Origin: Acridotheres tristis
Lineage: Eukaryota > Chordata > Aves > Passeriformes > Sturnidae
Direction of reading: 5' to 3'
Assembly: GCA_037013685.1 (NCBI GenBank)
Contig: CM072894.1
Coordinates: 10,294,841 to 10,358,840, forward strand
DNA: 64,000 bases
Shown: in pieces, positions 35,900 to 47,254 of the stretch
Position numbering within the stretch: the first letter of the stretch is position 1
Layout: each line of letters starts with the position of its first letter
Made by a program: the position numbers and the translations under genes
The notes under the pieces: model-generated
Database searches by the model: none
Told to the model about the DNA's origin: nothing
The model's input: only the letters and a program-made list of their open reading frames with translations

Positions 35900-38800
35900 A
35901 AAAAAGGTAACATCAGCCTTGCCAGGCTTCCAAATGGGGCAGCCACTCCCTGTCCATTGCTGTGGGAGGATGCCTCACTTTACCCTAGTCACAGGCTCAG
36001 TCATCCCTGTGCACAGCACACCGAGTATCTGAATACTCTTTGCCAGAGTGGGTGTGCCTTCTTAGTAAAGAGCAAAGGACACAGTCAAAAAGTTGTGGCT
36101 TCTCTAGAGCAGATTTGTCCTTTATTTTCTGTTGTTGCTAAGTTGCACTAGCAAGGCGGGCATTGCCTGAGTTGGGAACATCAACCCAAATCTCTGCTCA
36201 GCAGCTTCAAGGCTACCCCACTTCTTCCCACAATACTCTGCCCTACCCTGTCTCAAGGAAGCAAGTGGCATCCCTGCAAACATTCCTGGTCCTAGCTGCC
36301 ACAGGCCCCAAAGCATTTCAAGGACAAGAGTTTGGGTAAAGTTTTCCCCAAAGGAGTCCTTCATAGAGGTACGATGTCCCTCAGTATTTCTGTCTTGGTG
36401 CCTATGCTGGGGTGAAGCAGCAGCTGCTGCAGTCCCACTCCCAGTACTCCCTTCAGCTCCTTTGGGCAACAGCTAAGCAGGTTGGGGGTGGGCTGCTTTC
36501 TGTAACAAATTCATAGCAGGAATTAGGTAACAGTCATCAATATGCCACAGTCATGAGATTTTCTTCATTACAGCCAACACCAACATCTGACAATCCAGAC
36601 AGCTGAAGTGCTTGCTCTGGCCCACTAGCATCACACAGAACAGAATGATGAAGTGCAATTTAGCAAGGAAGGAGTCTTTGATGGCAAACACAGATTTACT
36701 TGTACAACTCAAAAAATTCATCCTACATCCTAAGAAAAACAGCTCATTTAGAAGGAACCTCTGTCTTCATAGAAAAAGCAAATTAATGCAGAAAAGGGCT
36801 GAGACTGTGCCAGGAGTTAGGCTTGGAGCCACCATAGACTCTCAAGCTTAGCATGAACCCCATGGCAGCAGGTACCTCATAGAAAAGAGTGCAGTGGAGA
36901 CCTGAAATCAGGAAGGAAGACAAGGGCAGCTTCCACTGCTGTTAGAAAGTGCTTGTCCATTATCCATATTACACTAACCTGATACAGGATGTGAACTCAG
37001 GAAAACCTGCCTACCAAGCAACTCAGAACAAACTTACCACACTCCACATGCATGGGACATTAATTTAATAGGTAATAAACTACAGTAAATTAAATACATA
37101 CTTTTCTTACTACCAGGTTTGCACTAAAGCATTACCCTCCCCATCACTATCAGCAGCAGGACATCTATCATTATTTAGCAGTAGCACAATCTACCTCAGT
37201 TAAAGGCAAACAAAAGCCAAAAGGTACATCTCATTTAATGGGAAGACTTACTGCTGTGGGAGGAATAGGGCACTTGATGTGTAGAAGTGATTAGGCTGCT
37301 AGTATGGTACCAGTGGAGATGGTAACAGCACTGATAGGCAGGTGCTGCTCCCATTGCCAATGGATGTTGTTTATGGAGTGGAGTTTCCTCCCAGGGAGCT
37401 CTGATAAAATGATTTTCCACTGGAAAATGGGATGAGAGTATTTGCTCATTTTAAATACACTGAATAGTCATTAAATGGCATGATTGTTTCTGGTGACCTA
37501 GACCAGACTGAAGCCAGTGTCCTGGAAACAAGCTGATCTGTGCTACTCGACCAACCTCAAGAAATATCAATTCTTCCTTAAAAAGAAACCACAAAATAAA
37601 GAGGAATTTAAATTACATATCAGCGAGAAATGGAAAGCGCAGCAATTCGGACATCAGATGGAACAAACCAATACAGACATCCAGGCTTTTCCAAATAGCT
37701 CTACAAATAAAATTATTTTTTTCCTGAGGTACATTGGTGATGAACTTGAGCATCCACTTATGTTCTGCCTTGTTTGACTGTGGTGTTCAACTGGACACCC
37801 AAATCTGCCCTGGGACTGCAGTGAACTTCCTCCATCATGCAATCTTCCAGGGGACCAGGTAGAAAATATACACAAACACACACTGAAACACTCACAGTGG
37901 TTCCGTGCATTGTAATGAAGATCAAGGACACCCTGATTATGGCAGCAAAGTGATACTGAACATCTGTTAATGCTGGAGAAGGTACTTCAAAGAATGAGGA
38001 CAGCTGGACTTCACATGAAATGGAATCGCTAAGTGCTTGTGCGTGAGGCTGCAAGTAGGGCACGTGGGCTCCTGATATTTGGGCCAGAAAGGGACCCACC
38101 CTGCCATGGACAAGGTGACTCCACAGGGAGAATGGCACAAACCCTTCTCACATCAGGCCAACATCCCCCCCACAGCTGCTCTGCTCTACCCAGGGCAGCA
38201 CTCCCTGGGGCATCAGCATCTGCCTGGGCAGTATTTAAATTTTCCCCATTCCTACTTTCTGCAATAGAAACTTGGTGTCCTCCCCTCTTCTTCCTCATTC
38301 ATGAAAAATTGTTCAGCCTGGGGATCAGCTGCAGTTCTGTATTTGACACTGTATGTAGCTGGAAACTGAAATTCACACCTTCCTCTTCACCCTTCCAAGC
38401 CTGAAAAAATTTTGGATTTTCTTATAGGTTAAAAACTATTTTCACTTCAGCTTAGCACTAATGAAATCATTCATAACTATATTGCTAAATCCTTTTCTTT
38501 CAGAAATATAGGGGGAAAAAACCCAAAAACCCTAAGGCAGACCAGACCTCAACATTTACATTTCATGAAAAAATCCAATCTGATTTTGAAGTTTGGCTTT
38601 GTTGTCAGTCAGAAAATAAAATATAAAAATAAAAACAATTTCTGTGTCTAACATTGCTGTTGATAATGTTTTCAAAATATTTTGTCTCAAAAGTGGCAAA
38701 ACAAATACCAAATTTTCAGTGTTTCCTGTAAAATAAATTTAAACTCTATGTGCTTTTATAAGTCAACCTTATTGTGAATGAACAGGTAGAGGAGGGGGGC

Positions 38801-39489
38801 TGTAAGACAAAAAACTAGTATGAGAAATCACAAAAAATACTGGAAACCAGACAAAATTACTCAAAATTTAACATCCCCATTTAACTCTAGTTTTTCTAGA
38901 AACTTTCTATCAAATATTTCTTCAAGTGACAATTTCACACAGAAATAAAATAGCTTTGTCAAAATCACTTTTTCGAGTTTTGTAAACAATTCTCTCAAAG
39001 CCTGTTATTTGAATACAGTCAAAACAAAATTGTTTCGTCAAACATAGTGGGAGATGGGAGGGGGGGAAATCAACATTTTTTCACCTCACAAATACTGAGA
39101 GTTTACGGGCTCTCACAAAATGTTTTGAAACTATGGAAAAATGTGGGCCACCTTTAGTTTAAACTCTAAAGTGTGCTGTTAGCCCATGCTATCATCCAGC
39201 TTTGACCCCAGCCATCCTCCCAAACACACCATGGAAGTGGAACACTGTACAACTGAGCTGGGTGCTCACAGCACTGCCGATCATCCCAGCTCTAGTGCTG
39301 TTTCTCGTGCTCAAAACCGTGCTGTTCTCTCTAAATCTTCCTCTTTTGTCTTCTTAAATATTCATCCTTGGGGGGAAAAAAATTCAACCGATCCTTACTC
39401 TGTGGAAGATGCAATGCTTTCTTATTTAAGCCTTTTTGGTTAAAACTGTAAGATCGTTTGTACACGACAGTTCTTTATACATTCAAACG
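35900..39489. other. Non-coding stretch, no gene recognised
   Basis: The minus frame at 36122-36469 (115 codons, with a short alanine run) and overlapping frames at 37758-38404 have no recognised motif. An A-run/CCCAAAAACCC motif lies at 38516-38532. 38560-39130 is AT-rich with stops in every frame. Confidence 0.5.
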
Positions 39490-39545
39490 AAAAAAAAAAA
39501 AAGTGAAGTGGACGTACGGTGGGAAGAAAAAAGAAAGAAAGAAAA
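39490..39545. repeat. (A)13 run plus short GAAA-rich tract
   Basis: Thirteen adenines at 39490-39502 are followed at about 39526-39545 by an AAAG/GAAA-rich purine tract. They lie just upstream of the CpG cluster. Confidence 0.7.
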
Positions 39546-39704
39546 GGAATTACGTTTACTGAAAAGAAGTCATCAGTAAGAAGCACGGAGCACTCGCACG
39601 TTTAAAGCAGGATGGAGTCAGATGCAAATAAACTGGCAAAGCTTATTCTGAAAAAGGGCAACCCCCAGCATGCTTGCTGAGGCTGTCAGTGCTCCCTGGC
39701 CTGT

Positions 39705-39870
39705 GCACTCCGGCACAGGTGGCAGCTTGGGCTGAGCGCTGGGGTTTGCCAGGAGGTTTTGGGGAGCCGCGCTGCCACCGGGGCCTCCCCGCGGCACGGC
39801 TACAGGGAGCGCTGCGAGCCGCGCCACCGAGCCTTTTGTCTGCTCGCTCGCCTTCCCGGCAACTGCGGCT
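39705..39870. promoter_or_regulatory. Compact CpG cluster, possible promoter or first exon
   Basis: I count 17 CpG dinucleotides between 39711 and 39866, while sequence on both sides for several kilobases is nearly CpG-free. The block includes CCGCGG, two GCGC words and a CTCGCTCGCC stretch. On the plus strand a pyrimidine-rich CTCATTCCAGCTCAG follows at about 39877-39891. Short frames are open on both strands (39618-39827 minus, 39674-39898 plus), as expected of GC-rich DNA, and no known protein is recognised. Retained CpG implies protection from germline methylation, which fits an unannotated promoter. The cluster is shorter than the usual 200-bp island threshold. Confidence 0.4.
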
Positions 39871-41563
39871 GCCTCCTCATTCCAGCTCAGGAGCTTGAAG
39901 TGATTATAACTTCCTCTAGAAACTTAACTCTCTGACTTTCTGATTTTTAACACCCAAATGGAACACAAATTCATATTATAAGAGTAGCAGAGATTAAATA
40001 AGGCAGAATTCATTAATGTGCCAAAAATATGTGCCAATGTGTCTCCAACTAGTTAAAAGACAAATACACAGATTGATTTTTTTTTTCCTCCCAGTACATC
40101 CCACATTGCCTATTTCCTAAAACCTTCTGTCAAATGCATAATCGACTGCTATGCCTTCAAAAATAGCACTTTTTTATAATCATTCATCTAGATATTTGGG
40201 AGTAGATGTCACACTGTCTGTCATGCCCATGCAAGACTGGGACATGGAAAGCATGGGCATCTCTGCTGAGAACCTGGGCAGGCACCTTGTGCTGCCACAC
40301 CCTGAGTGGGACAGGGCAGCAGGTGGGAAAAGCTGGCTGAGGTGACATGGCAGAAAAGGCAGCCTTGCACCACAGGCTATGCTGGCTGCAAAGCAGGCAT
40401 CTGCAGCCTTAGGTTCCCCTCTTCTTAACGGGTGGGGAATCAACTCACACATGTCTTCTCAGGTCTTTGCACCTATAAGCAATCTCCCAGAAGCCCTGGA
40501 GAGTGGCAGGGCCAATACAAAGGAAAAATATCCCACCTAGAATTTCTTTCCCAGAGGAAAAACCAAGCAGAAGCAACTTTTCTTTATAGCTGCCAAAAGA
40601 GCATACTAACTTTCCTGCAGAATATTTTAACACACTATTTTGCAAATCCAGTCAGGTTGTCAGAACCAGAAAAGGTTTCACTGAACTGACAATCAGCACA
40701 GTACTATCTATTATATAGCCAGTAAAAGATTCCCATCTCTAAGGGGAAAAAAAAACCCAACAATTTTCAATTTTGCTGAGGGAAAAAATCAACCCACACT
40801 AGCCTGTTTTACTCACAAGTTTGGTAACAAAGAAATTCCCCTGTGCAAGGGGATCCATATGACAGCAAATCTAGAAAAGGATCTCCCAGTACTGTTTTTA
40901 CAGTATTTGGCCAAGCTTATTCTTGTCCTCTCCTGGGGTACCACCTCTTCCCAAAACCACCACAGCAGGTCGTCGCTGAGATTGCAGACTCTGCTGCTGC
41001 CTAAGCTCAGAGGCAATTTCCTACTCGGCCCTGTTGCACAGCATCCCTCCTCTTTGTGACAAGAAGACTTGACTCCAGCTCTTCAGAGCAGACACATTTC
41101 TGAACTGCACATTTTTATGCAAAACTAGCAGAGTGGTGTTTAACAACGACCTAACAAAGCAGAAGGACCAGATATGCAGAGAGATAACCCCAAGTTAGGT
41201 GAGCAGGAAACTCCTCCCAGTACAGTAGCTAGCAACTAGCAGTGATTTTTCTCCTGTAGTGCTATAAGAATTTACTGTAGATTTTATACTGCTACCTTGG
41301 GGGAGCTGCTTATTGTATCTCATTTCCATTTTTACATTGAAAATGTGGATTGTAAAATTTACTGCATCATACCTGGCGTTTAAACTCACAGCCATTAGAC
41401 TCTTACAACTCTACTAATGCCACTTTTATAGGTGTTGGCCACAGTCCTAGTTTACCATTTCATCAAAGAAATAGATGCAGCTCCCATAGTGACCAGGATT
41501 TGTGACTTAAATAAATGGGGCTTAGGAAATCTCCCAATGAGTTTTCTTCTCAAAAAAAGAACG
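39871..41563. other. Non-coding stretch, nothing recognised
   Basis: An 11-base T-run lies near 40077-40087, and an A-run/CCCAAC motif lies at 40747-40761. Open frames at 40151-40452 on both strands are GC-rich shadows. Confidence 0.5.
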
Positions 41564-41585
41564 GTTAACAGAAAGTTAACAGAAA
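41564..41585. repeat. Exact 11-bp tandem duplication
   Basis: The unit GTTAACAGAAA occurs twice head to tail (41564-41574 and 41575-41585) with no mismatch. It contains the HpaI-type palindrome GTTAAC. It probably arose by a recent slippage duplication. Confidence 0.85.
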
Positions 41586-42035
41586 GAGATTGTTCCAAAA
41601 ACGATTGGTAGGAACAATGCTGCTGAAGTGTAAATTACAAGGTGGTAGGCAGTAGGAAGAAAATGGTTCCCACATGTTTTGAAGCAGCATCAAAGAAACA
41701 CTTAGTGGAAAACAATAGACATAAGTTGAAGGACAGAAAGAAGAGCTCAGGATTTCTTGAATTTGGCTTGCTAACACAGAGAGCAACTCTATAGCATTGC
41801 AAGGAGGTTTTGCATGTCTATATTCAGATATGAGGGCAAAATAATCATGGCTCGGGGTCTGTTGCTCCTTTGGCACAGGCCAGGTTGGTTTGAACCCTTT
41901 CAGAGCTGTGTCAGGCTGAGCCAGCTGGGACCTGTCCACTTGGCTCACCTGCTGTTGCAGAAACATGAAAGAGGAGACCCACAAAAGAGGAGACCCACAA
42001 CACCCTTGTTTGCTGGAGCTGGCTGCAGGGGCCAC
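41565..42035 (-). other. Longest open frame in the window (156 codons), probably not coding
   Basis: The minus frame starts MAPAASSSKQGCCG and ends NNLFLLTFC. It has no recognised domain, signal or repeat family. It spans both short tandem duplications described here, and a second minus frame is also open across its upstream end. A CAG/GTGAGC donor at 41948 with an acceptor just above 42022 could define a 74-bp exon, 41949-42022, open in two frames. Composition and overlap suggest chance. Confidence 0.15.
41969..42000. repeat. Exact 16-bp tandem duplication
   Basis: The unit AAGAGGAGACCCACAA occurs twice without mismatch (41969-41984 and 41985-42000). Identity of the copies suggests a young duplication. 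Sixteen is not a multiple of three, so it would shift any frame read through it. Confidence 0.9.
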
Positions 42036-45000
42036 TGAAGGCCAGGCCTTGGGGTGCAGAGCACAACCAGCAAAAATGTCTTTTTTGGCAGCATTTTACT
42101 GTAAAAGGGGAGGTATGAAATGAAGTTCAGAGGCAGCCATGTCATCATGGCTCCGATGGTATTCTGGCTCTCTCCAGGTCCGGTCCACACCAAGCTTTCC
42201 CTGCAAATCTCTAATTCCTCCTCCATGAAGCACTAAGGTCCTTTCCATTCCCACAGAACTTCCTCTCTGTGCCCAGTGTCCCACTCAGTGATGGAAGAAG
42301 GGAACCTCTCCCAGCCTACTCATACTTGGAGGCATTTCTGTTCCTTTTTCTCTCCTAAGCAGCCTGCCATCAGTTAGGATTGAGTGCCTGGAACAGTGGG
42401 CAGGCAGTATTAATGAACCCTAAACTGCAAATCCTTATGATCTCTAGCAACAGTGAGAGGAAGATACTTGTTTCAAGGAGAATTTCTATAGCACAAAAAA
42501 AGAGCATATTTGAATCACCAAGTCAATATTTGATTTTTAAACTGGGTTTATAAACCAGAATAACCATAATAGCTTCCATAAAACATCAAAATAGATAGAA
42601 GGAAAAGGTATCAGATCCACCAGAGGAGATGAAAATGGCTCACAGGTTAGCTTTACAGGCAGGAAGAGCACTGAGGTACCAAGAGAAAATTAAACTTACT
42701 TGATTCTTAAACAAATGAATAGAGGAAGTAACACCATGAGCATATTCTTGAAAACCATATAGGCATATACTCTTACGTGATTCCATATGATTTTGCATGG
42801 CACTAAACTGCAAATGCTGTCACCAGAAAAGAGCAGAAGGTAATGCCACTCTAGACGCAACTCTCCTTGTCGCGTGAATAAAGGTGTGGACAATGCTGCT
42901 TGCAGCACCAAACCCCTGCCTAAGAGCAATGAAGGAGCCTGCAGGGTCCTGAAAAAAGAAACACAGAAAGGAAAAGTGCAAGTGTTTGGGCAGCACTGAA
43001 GCCCAAAGCATGGCTTCAGATCCAAATGCCACGTACAATGAGGCAGCTGTGGCTGAGCAGGGGCAGGGTGAGCCCAGCACGGCCACCACTCTCCAGGCAG
43101 CCAAATGTGGGCAAGCACACTCATTTCCTATTAGAGCTGCACCCACACAAAGTCTATTTATATTTTGCATCCAGGACCGCATTGCAAGCTGGATTTCAAA
43201 ACCATGGACCTCTTTCCTCCCTCTCCTGTGCCCCTTTACCAGAGCAGGGCTTACCCAATCCTTTCATTTTTATTATCTCAAGTTGCTTTTGTTCTGCCCC
43301 ACTCCTCCCTCCAGTTAAAAATAACAGTTTAAGCAAGGTTTATTTACATACAGTCTATGGCTTACTAAATCCCTTTTTCCTCGAGGTCCCTCAGTAAGGG
43401 GAGCAGGTTTAATGCCACTGGGACATGCTGCCTTCTGACCAAGGTCATAGGGGCTGTTGAATTTAATTGCTGGGCTGGTCCTTGAAAGTGCCCCAGTGGT
43501 GAGCGCATCTGCCCCAAAGAGGCAGCAAGTCTTTACTTGGAGCTGTAGCTGGTAAAGGGAAGGGCTATGGGTGGCCTGTCACCAGCAATTTGGCAACAAG
43601 GAGAGCATCATGCTCCCAGATTTACTTAGATCCATCTTAAGGTTGCTCTGAGTTCTTTTTATTTCTCTGTTCTTTCACCAGAAACATTGCAAAAGTCTTT
43701 TTGGTTTTACTTATCCTACTGCCCTTCTCTAGTTAATCCGTTTAATGGAAAATATTGCCATCCCCTAAAAAAACACCTCGTATTGTCATATATGCAAGTA
43801 TGGACTCTGACCAGATCACTTCCTTAGACTTACCTGACATGTCAGCTGATTATTTAGACTCAGGGCTCCGAGTCTAGCTCCCTCCCATGGAAGGAACCCA
43901 GTAGCTTTTACAGAAGGATCAGCCTGTTGGGGTTGCATCTCCCTTTTCCCTTGCATTCAAGCAAGGGTGGGCAAAGAGTTCTTTTCCTTTTCTTCATTTC
44001 ACAACAGAGGCCTCCATCCAATCCCTGGCACATCCACCTCCTTCCCAGTAAGGTTTTGGGCAGAAAGAGTAGAATCTCTCAACCTGGCCACCCTGGCCTG
44101 GGTTTGGGCAGTGTGTCATAGAGTTCTCCTAATTGAATCAGGCTGCCTCAAGCCAGCTGGAGAGCAGCAGCAGAGTAGGAAACCCCACTACAGACTGAGT
44201 TTCTCTAGACACCAAACACAGCACAAGCCTTTTGTCTCTCCTCAGAGCTGAAGCATTTTACCTTGCCTGTAGGCAAAAATGAAGGATAACACCACACAGC
44301 TATAGGAAGGAGTGATAAAAATGAATAAGCCATTGTTCCACCACTGTTACTTTCTCTGGAGCAGCACCAGTGCTAGAACAAAGATGAAAAACTGTCCAAG
44401 TTTTAAACAAAAGCCTGAGAAGAACTGGGACCAGCAGTCCAGGAGCAGCTGCCAATGGAGAAAAATGCTTGTCTTGGAGCTGAGAGCTGTGACCTTGCAG
44501 TTAAGGTGAGCTCATGATGGCACACGAAGCCACTGCTCCTCTGGACAGTGGGCAGCAGTGCCATCAGAGGCAAGCACAGATGTGAAGAAGTAGAGACACT
44601 CTGTGCTAAGCAGACACTTGAGCTTCAGAGAATGAGAGAGGTCTTTCTGCAAATCCCACATTGTCCATTGGGAATCCACTTTCAACAGCCAGCATGAGCA
44701 ACTCATCTCTCTGTTCAAAGCCCTTCCTTCCGAAGGGTAAGAGTCACACAGCAGAAAGGCAGAGGGTCTCTGCCCCAGCAAAGGCTTCTCCTGGCCTGGC
44801 CCACCCATCCCAGCAGCAGGAGGCTTCAGCTCCTGCCCAGCCAGTGCAGGGAGCAGTAACCTTATTTCGGTGTACTCTGAAGTAGGTCCAGCCAGTTCCT
44901 CAATGATTATGTGGCTGCATTTCAATCCAGCTGCAAAGAAAATATTTCATGACAGAGGTAAAAAGGCATGTGATTACACTCAAGACTCCAGGACACTGCC

Positions 45001-45440
45001 AGATTCTTATTTCAAAAGTTAATAAACAGGCTTTTTAGTATCTTCTTTTTCTTTGAGAAAAGGAAGGCAGAAAGCAAAAGAACAAAGAATAGGAGGGATT
45101 TTTCTCTCACCAAAGCTGGCAACAGCAGTGAAACATTTCAACATTTTAACCTAAAGAAATTCCTGGTCTTCCCTCTCTCCTGCTGTGGGCAAAAAATACT
45201 TTAATAGGAAATAGTTGACTTTATGAAAAAATTGCAAAAAGACACAAGCATGTTGATACTGAGGTTGGTCCTGGCAGAAACTGTTGGTGTGATGTTTTAT
45301 GGTGTTCCCAGCCTTTCTCCCTAACCTATATCTGCTATGTCTCCAAATCCCTACACTCTGTCCACTGATGTCTCTTCACCTGTGTAACCTTGGTGTTTTT
45401 TGCATTCTCTCATTCACTGCTGCTACCTCTTTCTTTGCAG
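42036..45440. other. Non-coding stretch, no gene recognised
   Basis: A very strong acceptor-like string ends at about 43680 (T/C-rich run then CACCAG), but all frames after it close within about 20 codons and no donor follows. Frames at 42696-43397 on both strands overlap each other and show no known motif. Confidence 0.5.
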
Positions 45441-45530
45441 ACAGTAAAAGACCTTCTGGCTGAGGAAACACTTTTAACTGCAAAAGCTAAAGCTGTCCCC
45501 TGCCTGCAAAAGCAATTTGACAGATCTTGA
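45441..45530 (+). CDS. Candidate terminal coding exon, product unknown
   Basis: A very strong acceptor (CTACCTCTTTCTTTGCAG) ends at 45440. The frame beginning at the first base runs 29 codons to TGA: it starts TVKDLLAEETLLTAKAKA and ends CLQKQFDRS. The other two frames hit stops early (TAA at the second codon of one). The peptide is lysine/leucine-rich and helix-like. No nearby consensus polyadenylation signal was found and the family is not recognised. Alternatives are an lncRNA exon or chance. Confidence 0.25.
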   Translation, partial: TVKDLLAEETLLTAKAKAVPCLQKQFDRS

Positions 45531-45706
45531 CCTTTCTTGTGCTGTCAAACTAGCATGCTCTGAGTATGGCAACAGTCCTGAGCTCCAGGAGCCAAAGATG
45601 CAGAAGTAGTTTCTACTTCTGATATGTGATGCTGGGGAGACTGACAGAACTACCCTTGTATTTCCATCCACCCTGACAAATTTCTTCTGCATTTGTTTTT
45701 CTACCT

Positions 45707-45820
45707 AGTTGGTGTTTTTGTTGGTTTGCTTTGGGTTTGGTTGGGTGGATATTTTTTGTTGTCACCGTTTTTGTTGAGGGGTTGTGGGGTTTTTTGGTTG
45801 AGTTTGTTTGTTTGTGCTTT
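45707..45820 (-). repeat. GT-rich low-complexity tract (CA/CCCAA-rich on the minus strand)
   Basis: The plus strand is almost only G and T for about 110 bp, with TTTGGGTTTGGTTGGG and GGGGTTTTTTGG. The minus strand is therefore built of A-runs joined by CCAA, CCCAA and CCCC. It is the longest example of a motif that recurs as short A-run/CCCAAC words across the window. Open frames here are low-complexity artefacts. Confidence 0.7.
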
Positions 45821-47254
45821 CCCCAAAAACCCTAGTGTACTTCTCCTGATTGGTGCAGGAAAACAAGCCCCTGCCATGGCTGAATCTCTAGGCACAGGGG
45901 AACTGTCAAACAGACTCATTCATAAGCCCTGAGTCGTTCACTAAGTGAGCCATTAAGAGGTCAGCGAAGGTGCTGGAATGTGTGTTTAAGGCAAATGGCT
46001 TGGCACGCGAATGCCTCTCACCTCTGTACACCAGGCAGCTCAGAGAATTTCCCTCCAGCAACTCCTGGCAGCACAGGGTGCTCATTAGCCAGGGAAAACA
46101 GAGAAGGGCATCCCTCACACGGGAAAGCTTCTCCAGGTGCCGTTGCTGGCCCAGGGAAGAGGTAGTGCCCCATCCCCAAGGGCAGAGTAATAGGAGCTTA
46201 CTAAGGAAGCTGAGGAATCCAGGACTAGAGTGGGAAGCAGGCAGCCAGGAGAAGCTGAGATACAGGAAGTTCTTTCAAGAACAGCTATTGGAAACTTCCA
46301 TGAGCTATAAAACAGGCAGAATTTTTGCTAAACATCTTGGCTAAAAGCTACTATATTCTAGAAGTGTTTCTGAGAAGGACAAGGAAATTTTTTTTATAGT
46401 TAATCCAGGCACTCCGAACACAGGAGAAATTAATGACCCAGTAGTACTGTCAGTCAGAGAGATGAGCATAAGTTCTCAGACCTTACCAGCAGTTCATCTT
46501 CCTTCTCCTGAGTATAAACAGTCCCTTTGCATTACATCACGTGAACGGAGTCCATGCTGTACTCTTGGCTGTAAGTAGTTATCTGTGATGGTTTGTAACA
46601 AGGGTCACTAACAGAGTCCCTGGGATTTTTTTCTATGCAACTCAATTTACAAGCAGAGCTTCTATTTGTGAGTCATCTGAAGTTTCAGTATTACACAGAT
46701 GTGTTTGCCAAATAGTTTAAGGAAAGAATCTTTGACCCACGGGATACCATCTGATGGTGATAACTCTTGATGTGAAGTGTCTTAGAGCAGCCACATGGCA
46801 CTGATGGCTTCTGCTGGCACATCTGAATGCTTCCTGCTCTATCTGGGCTGCAGAGACAGTTTGGGGACCTTTTTTTTTTTAAAGACATAAGTAAGAATTC
46901 ACCTATTGTAAATGATGAAATTGCACCAGTGCTATCTATTTGTCTGAAGTCATAAACAGGTTGGAGGATTTCTGCATTTTTTGAGTTGCTGTTCAAAACA
47001 CTGCAATCCTTACAAAACCCAAAAAACCCTATAAACAAACCAGAAATTGAATTCTAGCTGTTGGAGTAGGTTTTTTTAATTCAACCTAAGCTCCTTCAGA
47101 AATTCATAATCTTATGGAAAGACAAATTATATTTTTACCTATATACAGGTGTGTGTGTGTAGACATGCACACTACTATAAAGCACACCAACGTGAGCAAC
47201 ATGCTGGGGGTCTTGTGTAATGGAATATCCTATTTTTAAAAAAAATTATAGTTG
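45821..47254. other. Non-coding stretch with a TATA-like block
   Basis: 46513-46570 is preceded by a pyrimidine-rich string ending in CTGAG and followed by GTAAGT. It begins with TATAAA and contains the E-box CACGTG (46538-46543). It could be a small exon or a core promoter. A T9/T10 run lies near 46870, and a (TG)n run lies at about 47147-47160. No gene is recognised. Confidence 0.35.

Noticed and set aside
36122..36469. 115-codon minus frame with alanine run
   Set aside because: Unrecognised, low-complexity start and no splice support.
41565..42035. Longest open frame of the window as a gene
   Set aside because: No domain, spans two recent tandem duplications that would shift the frame, and another minus frame is open across its upstream end.
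45693..45932. Open frames over the GT-rich tract resembling a hydrophobic membrane protein
   Set aside because: The hydrophobic residues come from low-complexity G/T sequence, not a gene.
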